From: Caldilineaceae bacterium
GTDB lineage: Bacteria > Chloroflexota > Anaerolineae > Caldilineales > Caldilineaceae
Assembly (NCBI GenBank): GCA_011523365.1
Contig: WTGY01000199.1
Coordinates: 1 to 64,000, forward strand
Reading direction: 5' to 3'
Length of the DNA: 64,000 bases
This document shows positions 10,181 through 18,483 of this stretch, in pieces. The notes beneath the pieces were generated by a model. The model was not told where the DNA came from. It made no database searches and saw only the letters and a program-made list of their open reading frames with translations. The translations under genes were made by a program, and so were the position numbers. The first letter of the stretch is position 1; the number at the start of each line of letters is the position of its first letter.

Positions 10181-10912
10181 ATGAAGATCAAGTGGTATGC
10201 ACACGCCTGTCTGCGAATCGAAGGCGACGATGTCAGCATCGTTACCGACCCCTATACACCCCATAAGTCCGGTTTTGCCGCGGTCACCGAGACGGCCGAT
10301 ATCGTCGTTCGCAGCTCAGACGACGACTCCGCCCACGCCAACGCCGACATGATCCCGGGGGACCCGGAGGTAGTGACGGCAACGCATATACTGGCATTCG
10401 AAGGCGCAGATGGTAACGGATCACCCGCGGAGCCGGAGGCTGGCCGAGACGGTTCGACTTTTCTAACTCAGGCAGGCGTCCGATTCAAAGCCATCCCGGC
10501 GATGGAGTCGATGCGCGTAAAGCTGCAGCCGCGAGACAATGCGATGTACTGTTTTGTCGTCGAGGGAATCCGGGTTGTTCATTTCGGCGATGTGGGCAAT
10601 CGCCTGGAGGCGTGGCAGCTTGATCGGATGGGAGAAGTCGACGTGGCCATTGTCCCCACCGGCGGTCCGCCCACTATCGAGCTGGCAGACCTGCACGAAG
10701 CCCTCGACATTCTGCTTCCTGCGGTGACGATCCCAATGCACTACGAACTACCAGGCTGCAGATTTCCCACGATGGCCGATGTGAAAGAGTTCACACACCG
10801 GTACCCGCCGTCGTCTGTCATGTGGGCTGACACGCCAGAAGTCGAGCTCACGAAGGCTACTCTTCCTGTGGAACCACAGGTATGGGTGCTGCAAGCCACC
10901 ACGGCAGGATAG
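10181..10912 (+). CDS. metallo-beta-lactamase-fold protein with a degenerate metal motif
   Basis: A 243-residue UlaG/UPF0173-like metallo-hydrolase fold protein: KIKWYAHACLRIE at the N-terminus, VVHFGDVGN near residue 130 and PMHYELPG near 188 are typical landmarks. The hallmark HxHxDH loop is replaced by SSDDDSAHANADM (about 45-58), so metal binding must differ from canonical members, or activity may be lost. AAGGGAATGGA precedes the ATG at 10181; the open frame runs further upstream but inside the dehydrogenase gene. The substrate is unknown. Its position behind the dehydrogenase suggests a shared pathway. Confidence 0.75.
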   Translation: MKIKWYAHACLRIEGDDVSIVTDPYTPHKSGFAAVTETADIVVRSSDDDSAHANADMIPGDPEVVTATHILAFEGADGNGSPAEPEAGRDGSTFLTQAGVRFKAIPAMESMRVKLQPRDNAMYCFVVEGIRVVHFGDVGNRLEAWQLDRMGEVDVAIVPTGGPPTIELADLHEALDILLPAVTIPMHYELPGCRFPTMADVKEFTHRYPPSSVMWADTPEVELTKATLPVEPQVWVLQATTAG

Positions 10913-10982
10913 CCATACCGCAGGGGTCAATCTCTATGTTCGGGCGCAACGCAATTGGCAGCGGCTTCTGACTCTTGGCCTG

Positions 10983-12236
10983 TCAAGCTTCTGCTTCCTT
11001 TTGCGTGTACCTGCTGCCAGACAGATGGGGAGCAGTCAGTGCACCGATTACACTTACTACCGACGCCGCGATATACAGGCCAGTCAGCCCAAACCCATCG
11101 AGAACCATTCCAAGTAACCAACTCCCCACGCCAATCCCAAGATCGAAAGCCAGATAGAAGCCGGCCGTGGCGCGCCCGCGCTGAGCCGGCGGCATGCGAT
11201 CCACGCAGATTGCAATCAGGGCAGGGTGGCTGATGCCGGATCCAATGCCCATCAGCACCGCGCTCCCGGCGAGAAGGGACATGTTCGCTGAGGCCGCCAG
11301 CCCAACTAAACCTAAGGCGTTTACAATCAGTGCAGCAAGTAACATCAGGCCGCGGTTTACCCGGTCGAGCAGACGCCCCGTCAGGATACGGGTGGCGATA
11401 ATTGAGACGCCGTAGACAGCATAGGCAGCGCCTACCGATGCCAGCTCCCTGCGCTCTGCCAGCAGCGGCAGAAAGGCAAAAAGGGCGCCGAAGCTTATGC
11501 CGAAGAGCGCGGTCGTCAGCATCGGCCCGCGTAGAGGCCTGGGCAGCGAGAACAGTTGCGCGGGACGGAATACACTGCCCGCGCGTGCGGTGGCCCGAGG
11601 GATGACCCACCAGACGAGAGCAAAGGCCAGAATCGACAACCCTGAACTCAGGAAAAACGCGCTGTGGCCGATGCCGCGGCCCCACAGCGGGCACAGAACC
11701 CCATTGGTACTGGCGCCTTCGACCGCTGGCGTACACCATGTTGGACAGGGGGAGGTTGGGCAGGCGAACCGCGGGGTGAGCAGTTCGAGTCCGGCGCTGA
11801 CTGCAGCCGGGGTCAACGTGATGGCCACATTGGCGGCGGCCCCAAACAGTGCCAGTGCGGCGCCTCTGCGTTCCGGTTCGGCCAGTTCGGCGACCAGCGC
11901 AGTCGCGGCAGTGGTAAAGGTGACGTAACCGGCCGCCTGTAGTACGCGCAGCCCAAAGAGGAGTACGGGGTTGGACGTGAAGCTCATCAAGGCCGCGCCG
12001 GCGGCCAGAGCAACCGTCCCGAACAGAATGACCGGACGGCTACCCAGACTATCACTAACAACACCTGTCAGCGGACGCCCAACCAGCGAGGCAACCCCAA
12101 ACGCCCCAAGGACCAGGCCAATTTGCCAGTCGGGCAGGCCCTCTGCCTCCAGGTAAAGGGGAATCGGTACAAGGAGGGCGTAGAAGGCGGCGAAGAACAG
12201 CAACGCCGCCGTCCACACCGTCCAGTAACGGCTCAC
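10983..12236 (-). CDS. MFS efflux transporter of the arsenic operon, with Cys-rich external loop
   Basis: A 417-residue major facilitator with about 12 hydrophobic segments and the MFS loop signature GRPLTGVVSDSLGSR after TM2. It starts at GTG 12236, two bases beyond the arsM stop, so the two are translationally coupled; the longer frame upstream is only an arsM shadow. The loop between TM5 and TM6, predicted outside the membrane, is expanded and holds four cysteines (159, 164, 168, 182), which is unusual for this family. Operon position after arsR and arsM makes export of arsenite or a methylated arsenical likely. Known arsenic MFS pumps include ArsJ and ArsK; I cannot assign it to either. 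It converges with the metallo-hydrolase gene. Confidence 0.8.
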   Translation of the reverse strand: MSRYWTVWTAALLFFAAFYALLVPIPLYLEAEGLPDWQIGLVLGAFGVASLVGRPLTGVVSDSLGSRPVILFGTVALAAGAALMSFTSNPVLLFGLRVLQAAGYVTFTTAATALVAELAEPERRGAALALFGAAANVAITLTPAAVSAGLELLTPRFACPTSPCPTWCTPAVEGASTNGVLCPLWGRGIGHSAFFLSSGLSILAFALVWWVIPRATARAGSVFRPAQLFSLPRPLRGPMLTTALFGISFGALFAFLPLLAERRELASVGAAYAVYGVSIIATRILTGRLLDRVNRGLMLLAALIVNALGLVGLAASANMSLLAGSAVLMGIGSGISHPALIAICVDRMPPAQRGRATAGFYLAFDLGIGVGSWLLGMVLDGFGLTGLYIAASVVSVIGALTAPHLSGSRYTQKEAEA

Positions 12237-12238
12237 GT

Positions 12239-13132
12239 TCAGGGCTTTCGAGCCTGGATGCTGCTGCCTGTAAAGCGCTGTAACAGGTCTTGTAGCATGT
12301 TCGGGCTCAGATTCGTCAGCGCAGGCGGCAGTTCGCCGTTGAAGTCTTCGGTGGTATAGCGCTGTTCGATGGTTATGGCAATGTCTTGGAAGCCGGCGGC
12401 CTGAAGCAAATGAGTGAATTCGCTGATCGTCAAAGCACCGGAAATGCAACCTGCCCAACTCAGTCCAGCCCGAATCTGTTCCTCGCTCACCGGCATGCCG
12501 GAAAGATCGCCGTCAACAACGATATCTGAAATCGCAACCCGCCCTCCCCGTCTGAGTACGCGGAAGGCCTCGTTGAGGACCTTCTCCTTGTCGGTGGTGA
12601 GATTCACAACGCAATTGGAGATGACCGCGTCGACGCTATCGGCCGGAAGAGGGAGGTCTTCGAGGTCTCCCTTGCGGAACTCTACGTTAGTCGCTCCGGC
12701 CTTGTCGGCGTTACGGCGAGCCAGCTCTAGCATGCTGTCGTTCATGTCGACGCCATAGACGTAGCCGGTATCACCGACCTGACGGGCAGCGAGCAGCACG
12801 TCGAGTCCGCCTCCTGAGCCGAGATCGAGGACAGTTTCGCCGGGAGCTAGGGAGGCGATAGCATTGGGATTGCCGCAGCCCCGGCTGCTATTGACGGCCG
12901 TGTCGGGCAGTTGGCTCAAGTCTTCCAGGTCGTAGAAATCGCTGCCGCAACAGTCCTGACCCCCTCTGCCCTTAAGCTGCTGTTCGGCTACGCGCCCGTA
13001 GTGCAACTGTACCTCGGCGCGTATGGCCTCGGGATCGTTAAGCGCAGGCCGCTGGCTGTGAGAATCGGCTGCGCAGCAACCCTCTGTCTGCATTTCACCT
13101 GGCTTCTGCGCCAATTCAGTTTGGGATGCCAT
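12239..13132 (-). CDS. arsM: arsenite S-adenosylmethionine methyltransferase
   Basis: A 297-residue methyltransferase that methylates As(III) using SAM. The SAM site is VLDLGSGGGLDVLLAA, followed by GVDMNDSML. Cysteines characteristic of ArsM are present: C19-C20 near the N-terminus, C61-C62 (QDCCGSDFY), C86 (SRGCGNP), C174 (ISNCVVNL) and C229 (WAGCISGAL), matching the three arsenic-binding cysteines of characterised enzymes. I chose the ATG at 13132, which has GGAG nine bases upstream; it overlaps the end of arsR by 17 bases. An in-frame ATG at 13153 is possible. Second gene of the arsR-arsM-MFS operon. Confidence 0.92.
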   Translation of the reverse strand: MASQTELAQKPGEMQTEGCCAADSHSQRPALNDPEAIRAEVQLHYGRVAEQQLKGRGGQDCCGSDFYDLEDLSQLPDTAVNSSRGCGNPNAIASLAPGETVLDLGSGGGLDVLLAARQVGDTGYVYGVDMNDSMLELARRNADKAGATNVEFRKGDLEDLPLPADSVDAVISNCVVNLTTDKEKVLNEAFRVLRRGGRVAISDIVVDGDLSGMPVSEEQIRAGLSWAGCISGALTISEFTHLLQAAGFQDIAITIEQRYTTEDFNGELPPALTNLSPNMLQDLLQRFTGSSIQARKP

Positions 13133-13529
13133 GAGTGTGTTCTCCATTATCATGAAGGATCTGATTCAGAAACTGTTGAAGCGTCGCAACACCTTCCGTT
13201 GCCGCCGAATAGTAGATCCAAGTGCCCCGCCGTTCGCTGACGACCAGACCCGCTCTGCGAAGCAAACGCAAGTGATGGGAAATCGTTGGCTGCGATAGGG
13301 CGAAATGGGACTCGATGTGGCAAACGCACATCGGGCTAGACTGCAGTGAAAGCAACTCCAGAATCTTTAAACGAACAGGGTGGCCGACGGCTTTGAAGGC
13401 TGCCGCCATTGAGTCCGTCGCTGCATCGGTCGCGTTCAATTTAGCTAAGAATTCGCCGACGGGCTCTACTGACAGTTCCGGGACACTCACGTCCCTTGAA
13501 CGCCTGGCTGGTGCCTTTTCAATTGCCAT
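13116..13529 (-). CDS. arsR: ArsR-family arsenic-responsive repressor
   Basis: A 137-residue winged-helix repressor. The recognition helix region reads ALSQPTISHHLRLLRRAGLV, and the As(III)-sensing pair is Cys68-x-Cys70 (MCVCHIE), the arrangement of the classical ArsR alpha-3N/alpha-3 sensor. ATG 13529 follows GGGAG by about nine bases; the frame is open further upstream, but that part covers the promoter. A perfect palindrome over its own promoter (13630-13655) should be its operator, giving autoregulation of arsR-arsM-MFS. Confidence 0.93.
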   Translation of the reverse strand: MAIEKAPARRSRDVSVPELSVEPVGEFLAKLNATDAATDSMAAAFKAVGHPVRLKILELLSLQSSPMCVCHIESHFALSQPTISHHLRLLRRAGLVVSERRGTWIYYSAATEGVATLQQFLNQILHDNGEHTHGIPN

Positions 13530-13620
13530 CGTGCTCGCTCCCACTTGACCGAAGGTGACTAAACCATGAATCCGCACAACGTAGGCGAGACAAAGTCCTG
13601 GAATTGCGTCCGTGCAAGGC

Positions 13621-13649
13621 ATTATACTCTTTATATTGATGTTTGTCAA
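13621..13649 (-). promoter_or_regulatory. consensus sigma-70 promoter of the ars operon
   Basis: On the - strand, TTGACA (13649-13644) and TATAAT (13626-13621) are separated by exactly 17 bases. Both hexamers match consensus perfectly. The expected start is about 85 bases before arsR. Confidence 0.85.
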
Positions 13650-13655
13650 TATAAA
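13630..13655. promoter_or_regulatory. ArsR operator palindrome
   Basis: A perfect inverted repeat with 10-bp arms, TTTATATTGA (13630-13639) and TCAATATAAA (13646-13655), and a 6-base centre. It covers the -35 box and most of the spacer of the ars promoter. Size and AT-rich character fit operators of the ArsR/SmtB family, so binding here would block RNA polymerase until arsenic is sensed. Confidence 0.85.
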
Positions 13656-13728
13656 CACGCGAAGCGATTACACATAGAATAAGAGAATCCTGTGAGATTG
13701 GACGGTCTACGTGATAAAATCCCAGTCC

Positions 13729-15042
13729 ATGAACCCACTTACAATTTCCCAACTGACTTCGCACGTCACCTCACTGTTTGAGCAAGACGAGTTGCTCCAG
13801 GATGTCTGGGTCTTGGCCGAGGTCAGCCGGTGGACGAGGGCGGCCAGTGGGCACATTTACTTCAGCATGAAGGACAGCGGCGCGGTCATCAACTCCGTGA
13901 TGTGGCGAGGAAACGCACACCGGCACGCTTGGCTCCCAATAGAGGGCGACCAGATTTTGGCGCACGGGCACGTGACCGTCTACCCGGAGCGCGGCCAGTA
14001 CCAGTTCTACGCAGATGAGATACGGCCTGCTGGCCGGGGGCAACTATATGCCCAATTTGAGGCTCTCAAAGAAAGGCTTGCCGCCGAAGGACTCTTTGAG
14101 GCGGCGCGCAAAAGACCGATTACCGCAAGACCGCGGCGCTTAGGCATTGTCACGAGCCAGAGCGCGGCCGCGTTTCGGGATGTCCTGCGCGTCCTCGGTC
14201 AGCGCTGGCCTCTGGCTGAGGCGGTGCTTTTTCCGACGCAGGTCCAGGGGACAGAGGCCCCCGGGCAGATCGCAGCAGCGCTAAGGGCCGCAAACAGTAT
14301 CGCGGGTGCGTCAACTTCTGGCGGCGCCTTCATCGAAGAAGATCGTGACGAATTACCCCTACTGTTTGCTGACAACGGGCGTGGTTCTTCCGATGCGCCG
14401 TCTGAGAAGTTTGCAAAAGGCGAGGGCTTGCTGGATACGATTCTACTTGTACGGGGTGGCGGGTCGATAGAGGATCTGTGGGCTTTCAATGACGAGGTCG
14501 TGGCCTACGCAATTGCCCAGAGCCGTGTGCCCGTCGTAACCGGAATCGGCCACGAAACCGATTTCACGATCGCTGATTTCGTCGCCGACTTCCGTGCCCC
14601 CACGCCGACTGGGGCAGCGGTGGCGGCGACGCCGGACCGCTGGGAGCTACTGCGGGATGCGAAGCAGATGGAGGCGTGGTTGCTCCGAAACGGTATGGGT
14701 GCCGTTTCTGAAAAGTTGGCACAGCTTGACGAGTTGCGGCGCCGTCTGGTGCGCAGCGCGCCACTGCGCCAGATTGACCTCGCGCGTCAGCGGCTGGATG
14801 AAGCCGAAGATCGACTTCGGCGCGTTCTGACCGTTGAGTTGCGCCGCAGGAAGGAGCAGCTTTCCTCTGCCAACGCACGGTTGGAAGGCCTGAATCCTTC
14901 AGCCGTGCTCTCACGCGGGTACAGTATTGTGCAACGGGTCGACGGAGCGGTAGTCAGTGCCCCCGGGCAGACCTCCATAGGAGAGCGATTGCAGGTCCGC
15001 TCTGCAGGCGGAGCCTACCCTGTGGTGCGTGAGAGCGACTAA
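13729..15042 (+). CDS. xseA: exodeoxyribonuclease VII large subunit
   Basis: A 437-residue catalytic subunit of exonuclease VII, which degrades single-stranded DNA. The N-terminal OB-fold includes SGHIYFSMKDSGAVINSVMW. The catalytic domain shows RLGIVTSQSAAAFRDVL, VRGGGSIEDLWAFNDE and GIGHETDFTIADFVAD. The C-terminus has long helices and the usual VLSRGYSIV ending. Residues ~190-233 are a hydrophilic insertion between the helix IAAALRAAN and the strand DTILLVRGGGS. No xseB lies beside it. The in-frame GTG at 13711 is a poorer start. TAAAAT eight bases before the ATG could serve a leaderless transcript, but no -35 box supports this. Confidence 0.92.
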   Translation: MNPLTISQLTSHVTSLFEQDELLQDVWVLAEVSRWTRAASGHIYFSMKDSGAVINSVMWRGNAHRHAWLPIEGDQILAHGHVTVYPERGQYQFYADEIRPAGRGQLYAQFEALKERLAAEGLFEAARKRPITARPRRLGIVTSQSAAAFRDVLRVLGQRWPLAEAVLFPTQVQGTEAPGQIAAALRAANSIAGASTSGGAFIEEDRDELPLLFADNGRGSSDAPSEKFAKGEGLLDTILLVRGGGSIEDLWAFNDEVVAYAIAQSRVPVVTGIGHETDFTIADFVADFRAPTPTGAAVAATPDRWELLRDAKQMEAWLLRNGMGAVSEKLAQLDELRRRLVRSAPLRQIDLARQRLDEAEDRLRRVLTVELRRRKEQLSSANARLEGLNPSAVLSRGYSIVQRVDGAVVSAPGQTSIGERLQVRSAGGAYPVVRESD

Positions 15043-15130
15043 GAACAAACAGGCCCCGAGTTTATCCAGCAAGTGCCGGACCGATTGCATTGCCATGCCG
15101 CAATCTGTCAGGAGTCCTGGAATAGACCGC

Positions 15131-16513
15131 CTACGTCAACGATCCGCGAATCTCCTCGATGGCAGGGTCGATCTCCTCGATCTTCGCGTACTCTTCATCC
15201 CAGAAGATTTGGCTGGCCATGCCCTGGATCAGGTCATGGCTATAGCCGAAACGGGTCCACAGTTCGCGTTTCATGCTCTGGAGGCGGTCGTGTTGGCCGG
15301 GCCGGCTGAGCTCTATAATCTCGCCAACTGACGCTCCCAGGAATACGGCCTTAGCCCAGGCCTCCAGCGTATCAATGTCCGGCCTGCCGCCATGGCGCTC
15401 GTAGAGGTCGGCGCTTACCGACGGATATCGGTCGTAGCTATCGGTGGCAATGGTGACGACGTTGTCCTGCGCGCCCAGGCCGAGGTACTTGGCGGTCTTG
15501 ATTGCGCCAACGATGTTACAGATGCAACTCGGACCGAACTTGCCCCGCAGCGCCTCCGCTTCCCGGCTCTCCAACCCGAGACGGTCAACCAGAGCGTCCG
15601 TTCCTGACTGTGCTACCTCCATCCCTTGAACGGTCTCCTCGTCGTTGATAAGCATGAGGAGATCGGTGTTGAAGACGTTGTGGATCAGCGTAACCATCTT
15701 GTCGCCGATGCCCTCGATCCGGTGCTGGCCCTGGCCGCCGTCGAAAAGAGTCGAGCACTGGCGCGGTTCAAGGGCCACAATTCGGGCATCGGGGTAGAGT
15801 GACTTGACATGGTCTCCCGCTGCCAGCGTGCCGGCGCTGCCGGGCGCGCTGACGAACGCGGCAACCTGGCCATTGCCGACCTGGGCGGCTGCCTTTTCAA
15901 CTGCATCGCCGGTAACGTGGCGATGAAAGCGGTAGTTGGGCATCAGCTCGAACTGCGCGAGCACAACGTATAGCTCCGGCTTACTGACGTAACCGCTATG
16001 CGTGCGCTCCAGCGTTAGGATGACGTCCGATTCGGTCCCGGGTGTTAAATCCAGTTCGCCGCCATAATTGCGGATGCGCTCGTACCGCTCCTGGCTCATC
16101 GTGTCGGGCATAACGACGACAGCCTGGTAACCTTTTAATGCGCTGACGTAGGCCGTCCCGATGCCGAAGTTTCCTGTGCTGGGGCCGATGATCCTACGGT
16201 CCCCCGGTCTCAAGTCGTTGAGCGCCTCGGCCTCAGCCAGCGTCGTATAGGCAGGACCGACCTTCATCGAGCCGCTGGGAAAGTTACGCCCGCTGAGTAC
16301 GATGATATTTGCTTGGACGCCGGTCAGTTCCTTAGGCAGGATGATGTGCTCTACAACTGAACCGGTGTTCTTCCAATTGATGTTAAAGAGGTTGAGCGGG
16401 GCAAGTTCGTTTGTCGACAGGGCCGAATGCGCGTTTTCCCGAACACTGGTTGGGAGCCGAGTCGGGTCCCGCATTTCTGCGTAAGTTGGGCCTGGTACGA
16501 TTTGTCGGGTCAC
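15131..16513 (-). CDS. PLP-dependent fold-type II enzyme, cysteine synthase-like
   Basis: A 460-residue pyridoxal-phosphate enzyme of the tryptophan-synthase-beta/cysteine-synthase fold. The cofactor lysine is in RNFPSGSMKVGPAY, the substrate loop is GPSTGNFGIG, and the phosphate-binding glycine loop is APGSAGTLAAGD. It is longer than plain cysteine synthases (about 310) and lacks a recognisable CBS domain pair, so the reaction (beta-replacement, elimination or threonine/serine deamination) is open. Translation starts at GTG 16513 behind GGGGAGAG. It converges with xseA; no terminator hairpin was seen between them. Confidence 0.8.
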   Translation of the reverse strand: MTRQIVPGPTYAEMRDPTRLPTSVRENAHSALSTNELAPLNLFNINWKNTGSVVEHIILPKELTGVQANIIVLSGRNFPSGSMKVGPAYTTLAEAEALNDLRPGDRRIIGPSTGNFGIGTAYVSALKGYQAVVVMPDTMSQERYERIRNYGGELDLTPGTESDVILTLERTHSGYVSKPELYVVLAQFELMPNYRFHRHVTGDAVEKAAAQVGNGQVAAFVSAPGSAGTLAAGDHVKSLYPDARIVALEPRQCSTLFDGGQGQHRIEGIGDKMVTLIHNVFNTDLLMLINDEETVQGMEVAQSGTDALVDRLGLESREAEALRGKFGPSCICNIVGAIKTAKYLGLGAQDNVVTIATDSYDRYPSVSADLYERHGGRPDIDTLEAWAKAVFLGASVGEIIELSRPGQHDRLQSMKRELWTRFGYSHDLIQGMASQIFWDEEYAKIEEIDPAIEEIRGSLT

Positions 16514-16583
16514 TGCGAACTCTCCCCTGGTTTAGACTTTGGCGTGACAACTCAGTTTTGAGTCGTGCGAACAGTATTCAAAT

Positions 16584-16596
16584 CGTATCAGATACG
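16584..16596. promoter_or_regulatory. short perfect palindrome upstream of the PLP enzyme
   Basis: CGTATC-A-GATACG lies about 70 bases before the start of the - strand PLP gene, within 200 bases that hold no other gene. It could be an operator; no clear promoter hexamers accompany it. Confidence 0.25.
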
Positions 16597-16707
16597 CGTA
16601 CCTATGGCGAACCTAAACAGGTTGAGCGAGAAGGACAACGCATTTTCAGTAAGTGGTTCGGGTTTCGGGCAATGGCCCATCGAGTTATTCGCTTAGCTCA
16701 CAAGGCC

Positions 16708-17466
16708 TCAGTCCCCACGCCAGTCCATCTTTCGATCGACCATCCAAAAGCTGACAAGAATGCACCAAGACAATACGGTGGTGTCTAGCAGGAGACGAGA
16801 AGAGAGGGGACCCAAGAGAACTTGGCGCAATGCAGAGGCGGCATATGTCGCCGGGCTCAGGAAGCCTATCCAGACCAGCCAGTCAGGCAGGCGTTCTGGA
16901 GGAATCAATACAGGTCCGATCGTCAACATCAAAATCGTCAGCAACCGTCCAACGGCTGAGGCTTCCTCCGGTGTCCGAAAACTGACGCCTATCAGCGCGC
17001 CAAGGCCTGCGAGAGGAAGGGCGCAAAGCGGTATGACTATGAAAGCCAGCTGATGTATATGTAGCTCCAACTCCAGTATCCAGGCTCCGCCGAGGAGTAC
17101 AACGAACAGCGACGGCAGGAACAGGACAAAGAAGGCGGAAGACGCCGCAAGTATCAGAACGGCCTTACGAATCGGTAAGGTGGCGAAATAATCCAGACTG
17201 CCTGCCGTCTTCAGGTAAGCAAAATGACTGATCAACTTCCCCATGTGTTCAAAGAGTAGCGCCATTACCAGATTTCCGACCAGGACAAAGGAGAGCGCGT
17301 TGGCGCCCAAATCGCGGGCGAATGAGCCGAGCAATAGGATCCCAAACACTGGCAGGACTGTTCCCGTCAACGCAAGGTTTCTCCATCCCCATCGCCAGTT
17401 GCTCAACTCAATGAGAAACAGGTCCCAGAACTGCAAAGGCAGCGGAAGGGAAAGTCTTGCTTTCAT
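16708..17466 (-). CDS. ABC-2 type transporter permease
   Basis: A 252-residue membrane protein with six hydrophobic segments and the ABC-2 feature LPDWLVWIGFLSPATYAASALRQVL near the C-terminus. It is the permease of an exporter, paired with the ATPase encoded immediately upstream; their stop and start share one base (TGATG), so subunits are made in step. Half-transporters of this sort commonly export drugs or lipids; the substrate is unknown. Confidence 0.88.
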   Translation of the reverse strand: MKARLSLPLPLQFWDLFLIELSNWRWGWRNLALTGTVLPVFGILLLGSFARDLGANALSFVLVGNLVMALLFEHMGKLISHFAYLKTAGSLDYFATLPIRKAVLILAASSAFFVLFLPSLFVVLLGGAWILELELHIHQLAFIVIPLCALPLAGLGALIGVSFRTPEEASAVGRLLTILMLTIGPVLIPPERLPDWLVWIGFLSPATYAASALRQVLLGPLSSRLLLDTTVLSWCILVSFWMVDRKMDWRGD

Positions 17467-18389
17467 CAGGTGTAGTGCAGGTAAATGTCTTCCAACGTGG
17501 CTGAGCTGAGTTGGAAGTCGTCGATACGAGCGAGGTCTATAGCAGACAAAGTTGCATCGACCTGATCCTGGTCAAGCCGGACTAACCAGTGACCTTTTGC
17601 CAGTTTCTGCGGCCGCAGACCAATGGGAAGGTTCGGAGGCGACTCTGGCTGGAAGCGCAGTTCCAGGCGAAGCTCCCTGCTTAGCCTTTTCTTCAAAGTC
17701 GAGGGTTTGCCCAGTGCCACCAGCCGCCCTTTATGCAGGATGCCCACCTGTTGAATTATCTTCTCGGCCTCAATCGCGTCGTGGGTTATGAAAATGATCG
17801 TCGTACCTTTTTCCCTGTTTTCGGCGCGCAAAGTCTGCCAGACATGCCTGCGTCTTTGCGGGGCCAGCTCGTTGGTCGGTTCATCCAAAATAAGAATCGG
17901 CGGCTGCCCAGCCATGGCCGCGGCAAGTTGCAGCAAGCGCTGCTGACCGCCCGAAAGGCGCGAACACTGTGCGGTTCGTATGGCATGCAGGTCCCATAAC
18001 TGCAAGAGTCTTTCACGTTCGCGGCTTGCTTCCCGACGACTACAGCCGCGGAGGTGGGATGTGAAGTACAGTGCCTCACTAACGGTGAGGGAATTGAGCG
18101 CGCGAGCGGCCTGCGGCATGTATCCTACGTGCCTGGGTACGTGGAGGGGATCCTCTTGCACAGGCCGGCCGTAGAGTCTGACCGTTCCTCTTGTGGGCTG
18201 CAAGAGGTTTACCATCTGTTTGACTAGTGTACTCTTGCCCGCGCCGTTGTCGCCCAATAGTCCGAATATTTCGCCCTCGACGACATTGAAGCTAATGCCG
18301 TCATTGGCTGGTGTGTTCGTACCCGGGTAGAGTTTCGTGAGTGAAGAGACCGAATAGACCGAATAGACGCTGGAGGACATATCCCTCAT
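17466..18389 (-). CDS. ABC transporter ATP-binding protein (ABC-2 exporter)
   Basis: A 307-residue ATPase with Walker A GLLGDNGAGKST, signature LSGGQQRLLQLA, Walker B LILDEP and H-loop FITHD. The D-loop reads NELAP rather than the usual NGLDP. A C-terminal extension of about 90 residues follows the nucleotide domain, as in many exporter ATPases. The N-terminus holds a short repeat, SVYSVYSVSS, from a duplicated 9-base unit, so it may vary in length between strains. Two nearby Met codons could start it (18389 or 18380); neither has an ideal ribosome site. Confidence 0.88.
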   Translation of the reverse strand: MRDMSSSVYSVYSVSSLTKLYPGTNTPANDGISFNVVEGEIFGLLGDNGAGKSTLVKQMVNLLQPTRGTVRLYGRPVQEDPLHVPRHVGYMPQAARALNSLTVSEALYFTSHLRGCSRREASRERERLLQLWDLHAIRTAQCSRLSGGQQRLLQLAAAMAGQPPILILDEPTNELAPQRRRHVWQTLRAENREKGTTIIFITHDAIEAEKIIQQVGILHKGRLVALGKPSTLKKRLSRELRLELRFQPESPPNLPIGLRPQKLAKGHWLVRLDQDQVDATLSAIDLARIDDFQLSSATLEDIYLHYT

Positions 18390-18483
18390 GTTTTGGGCGA
18401 AGGTGGAAACATGGAACTGGAACAGAAACAGGCAGAAAGACCTTGGCCGTCTTCCTCACGTAGGAGACCACGCAAAACCATTC

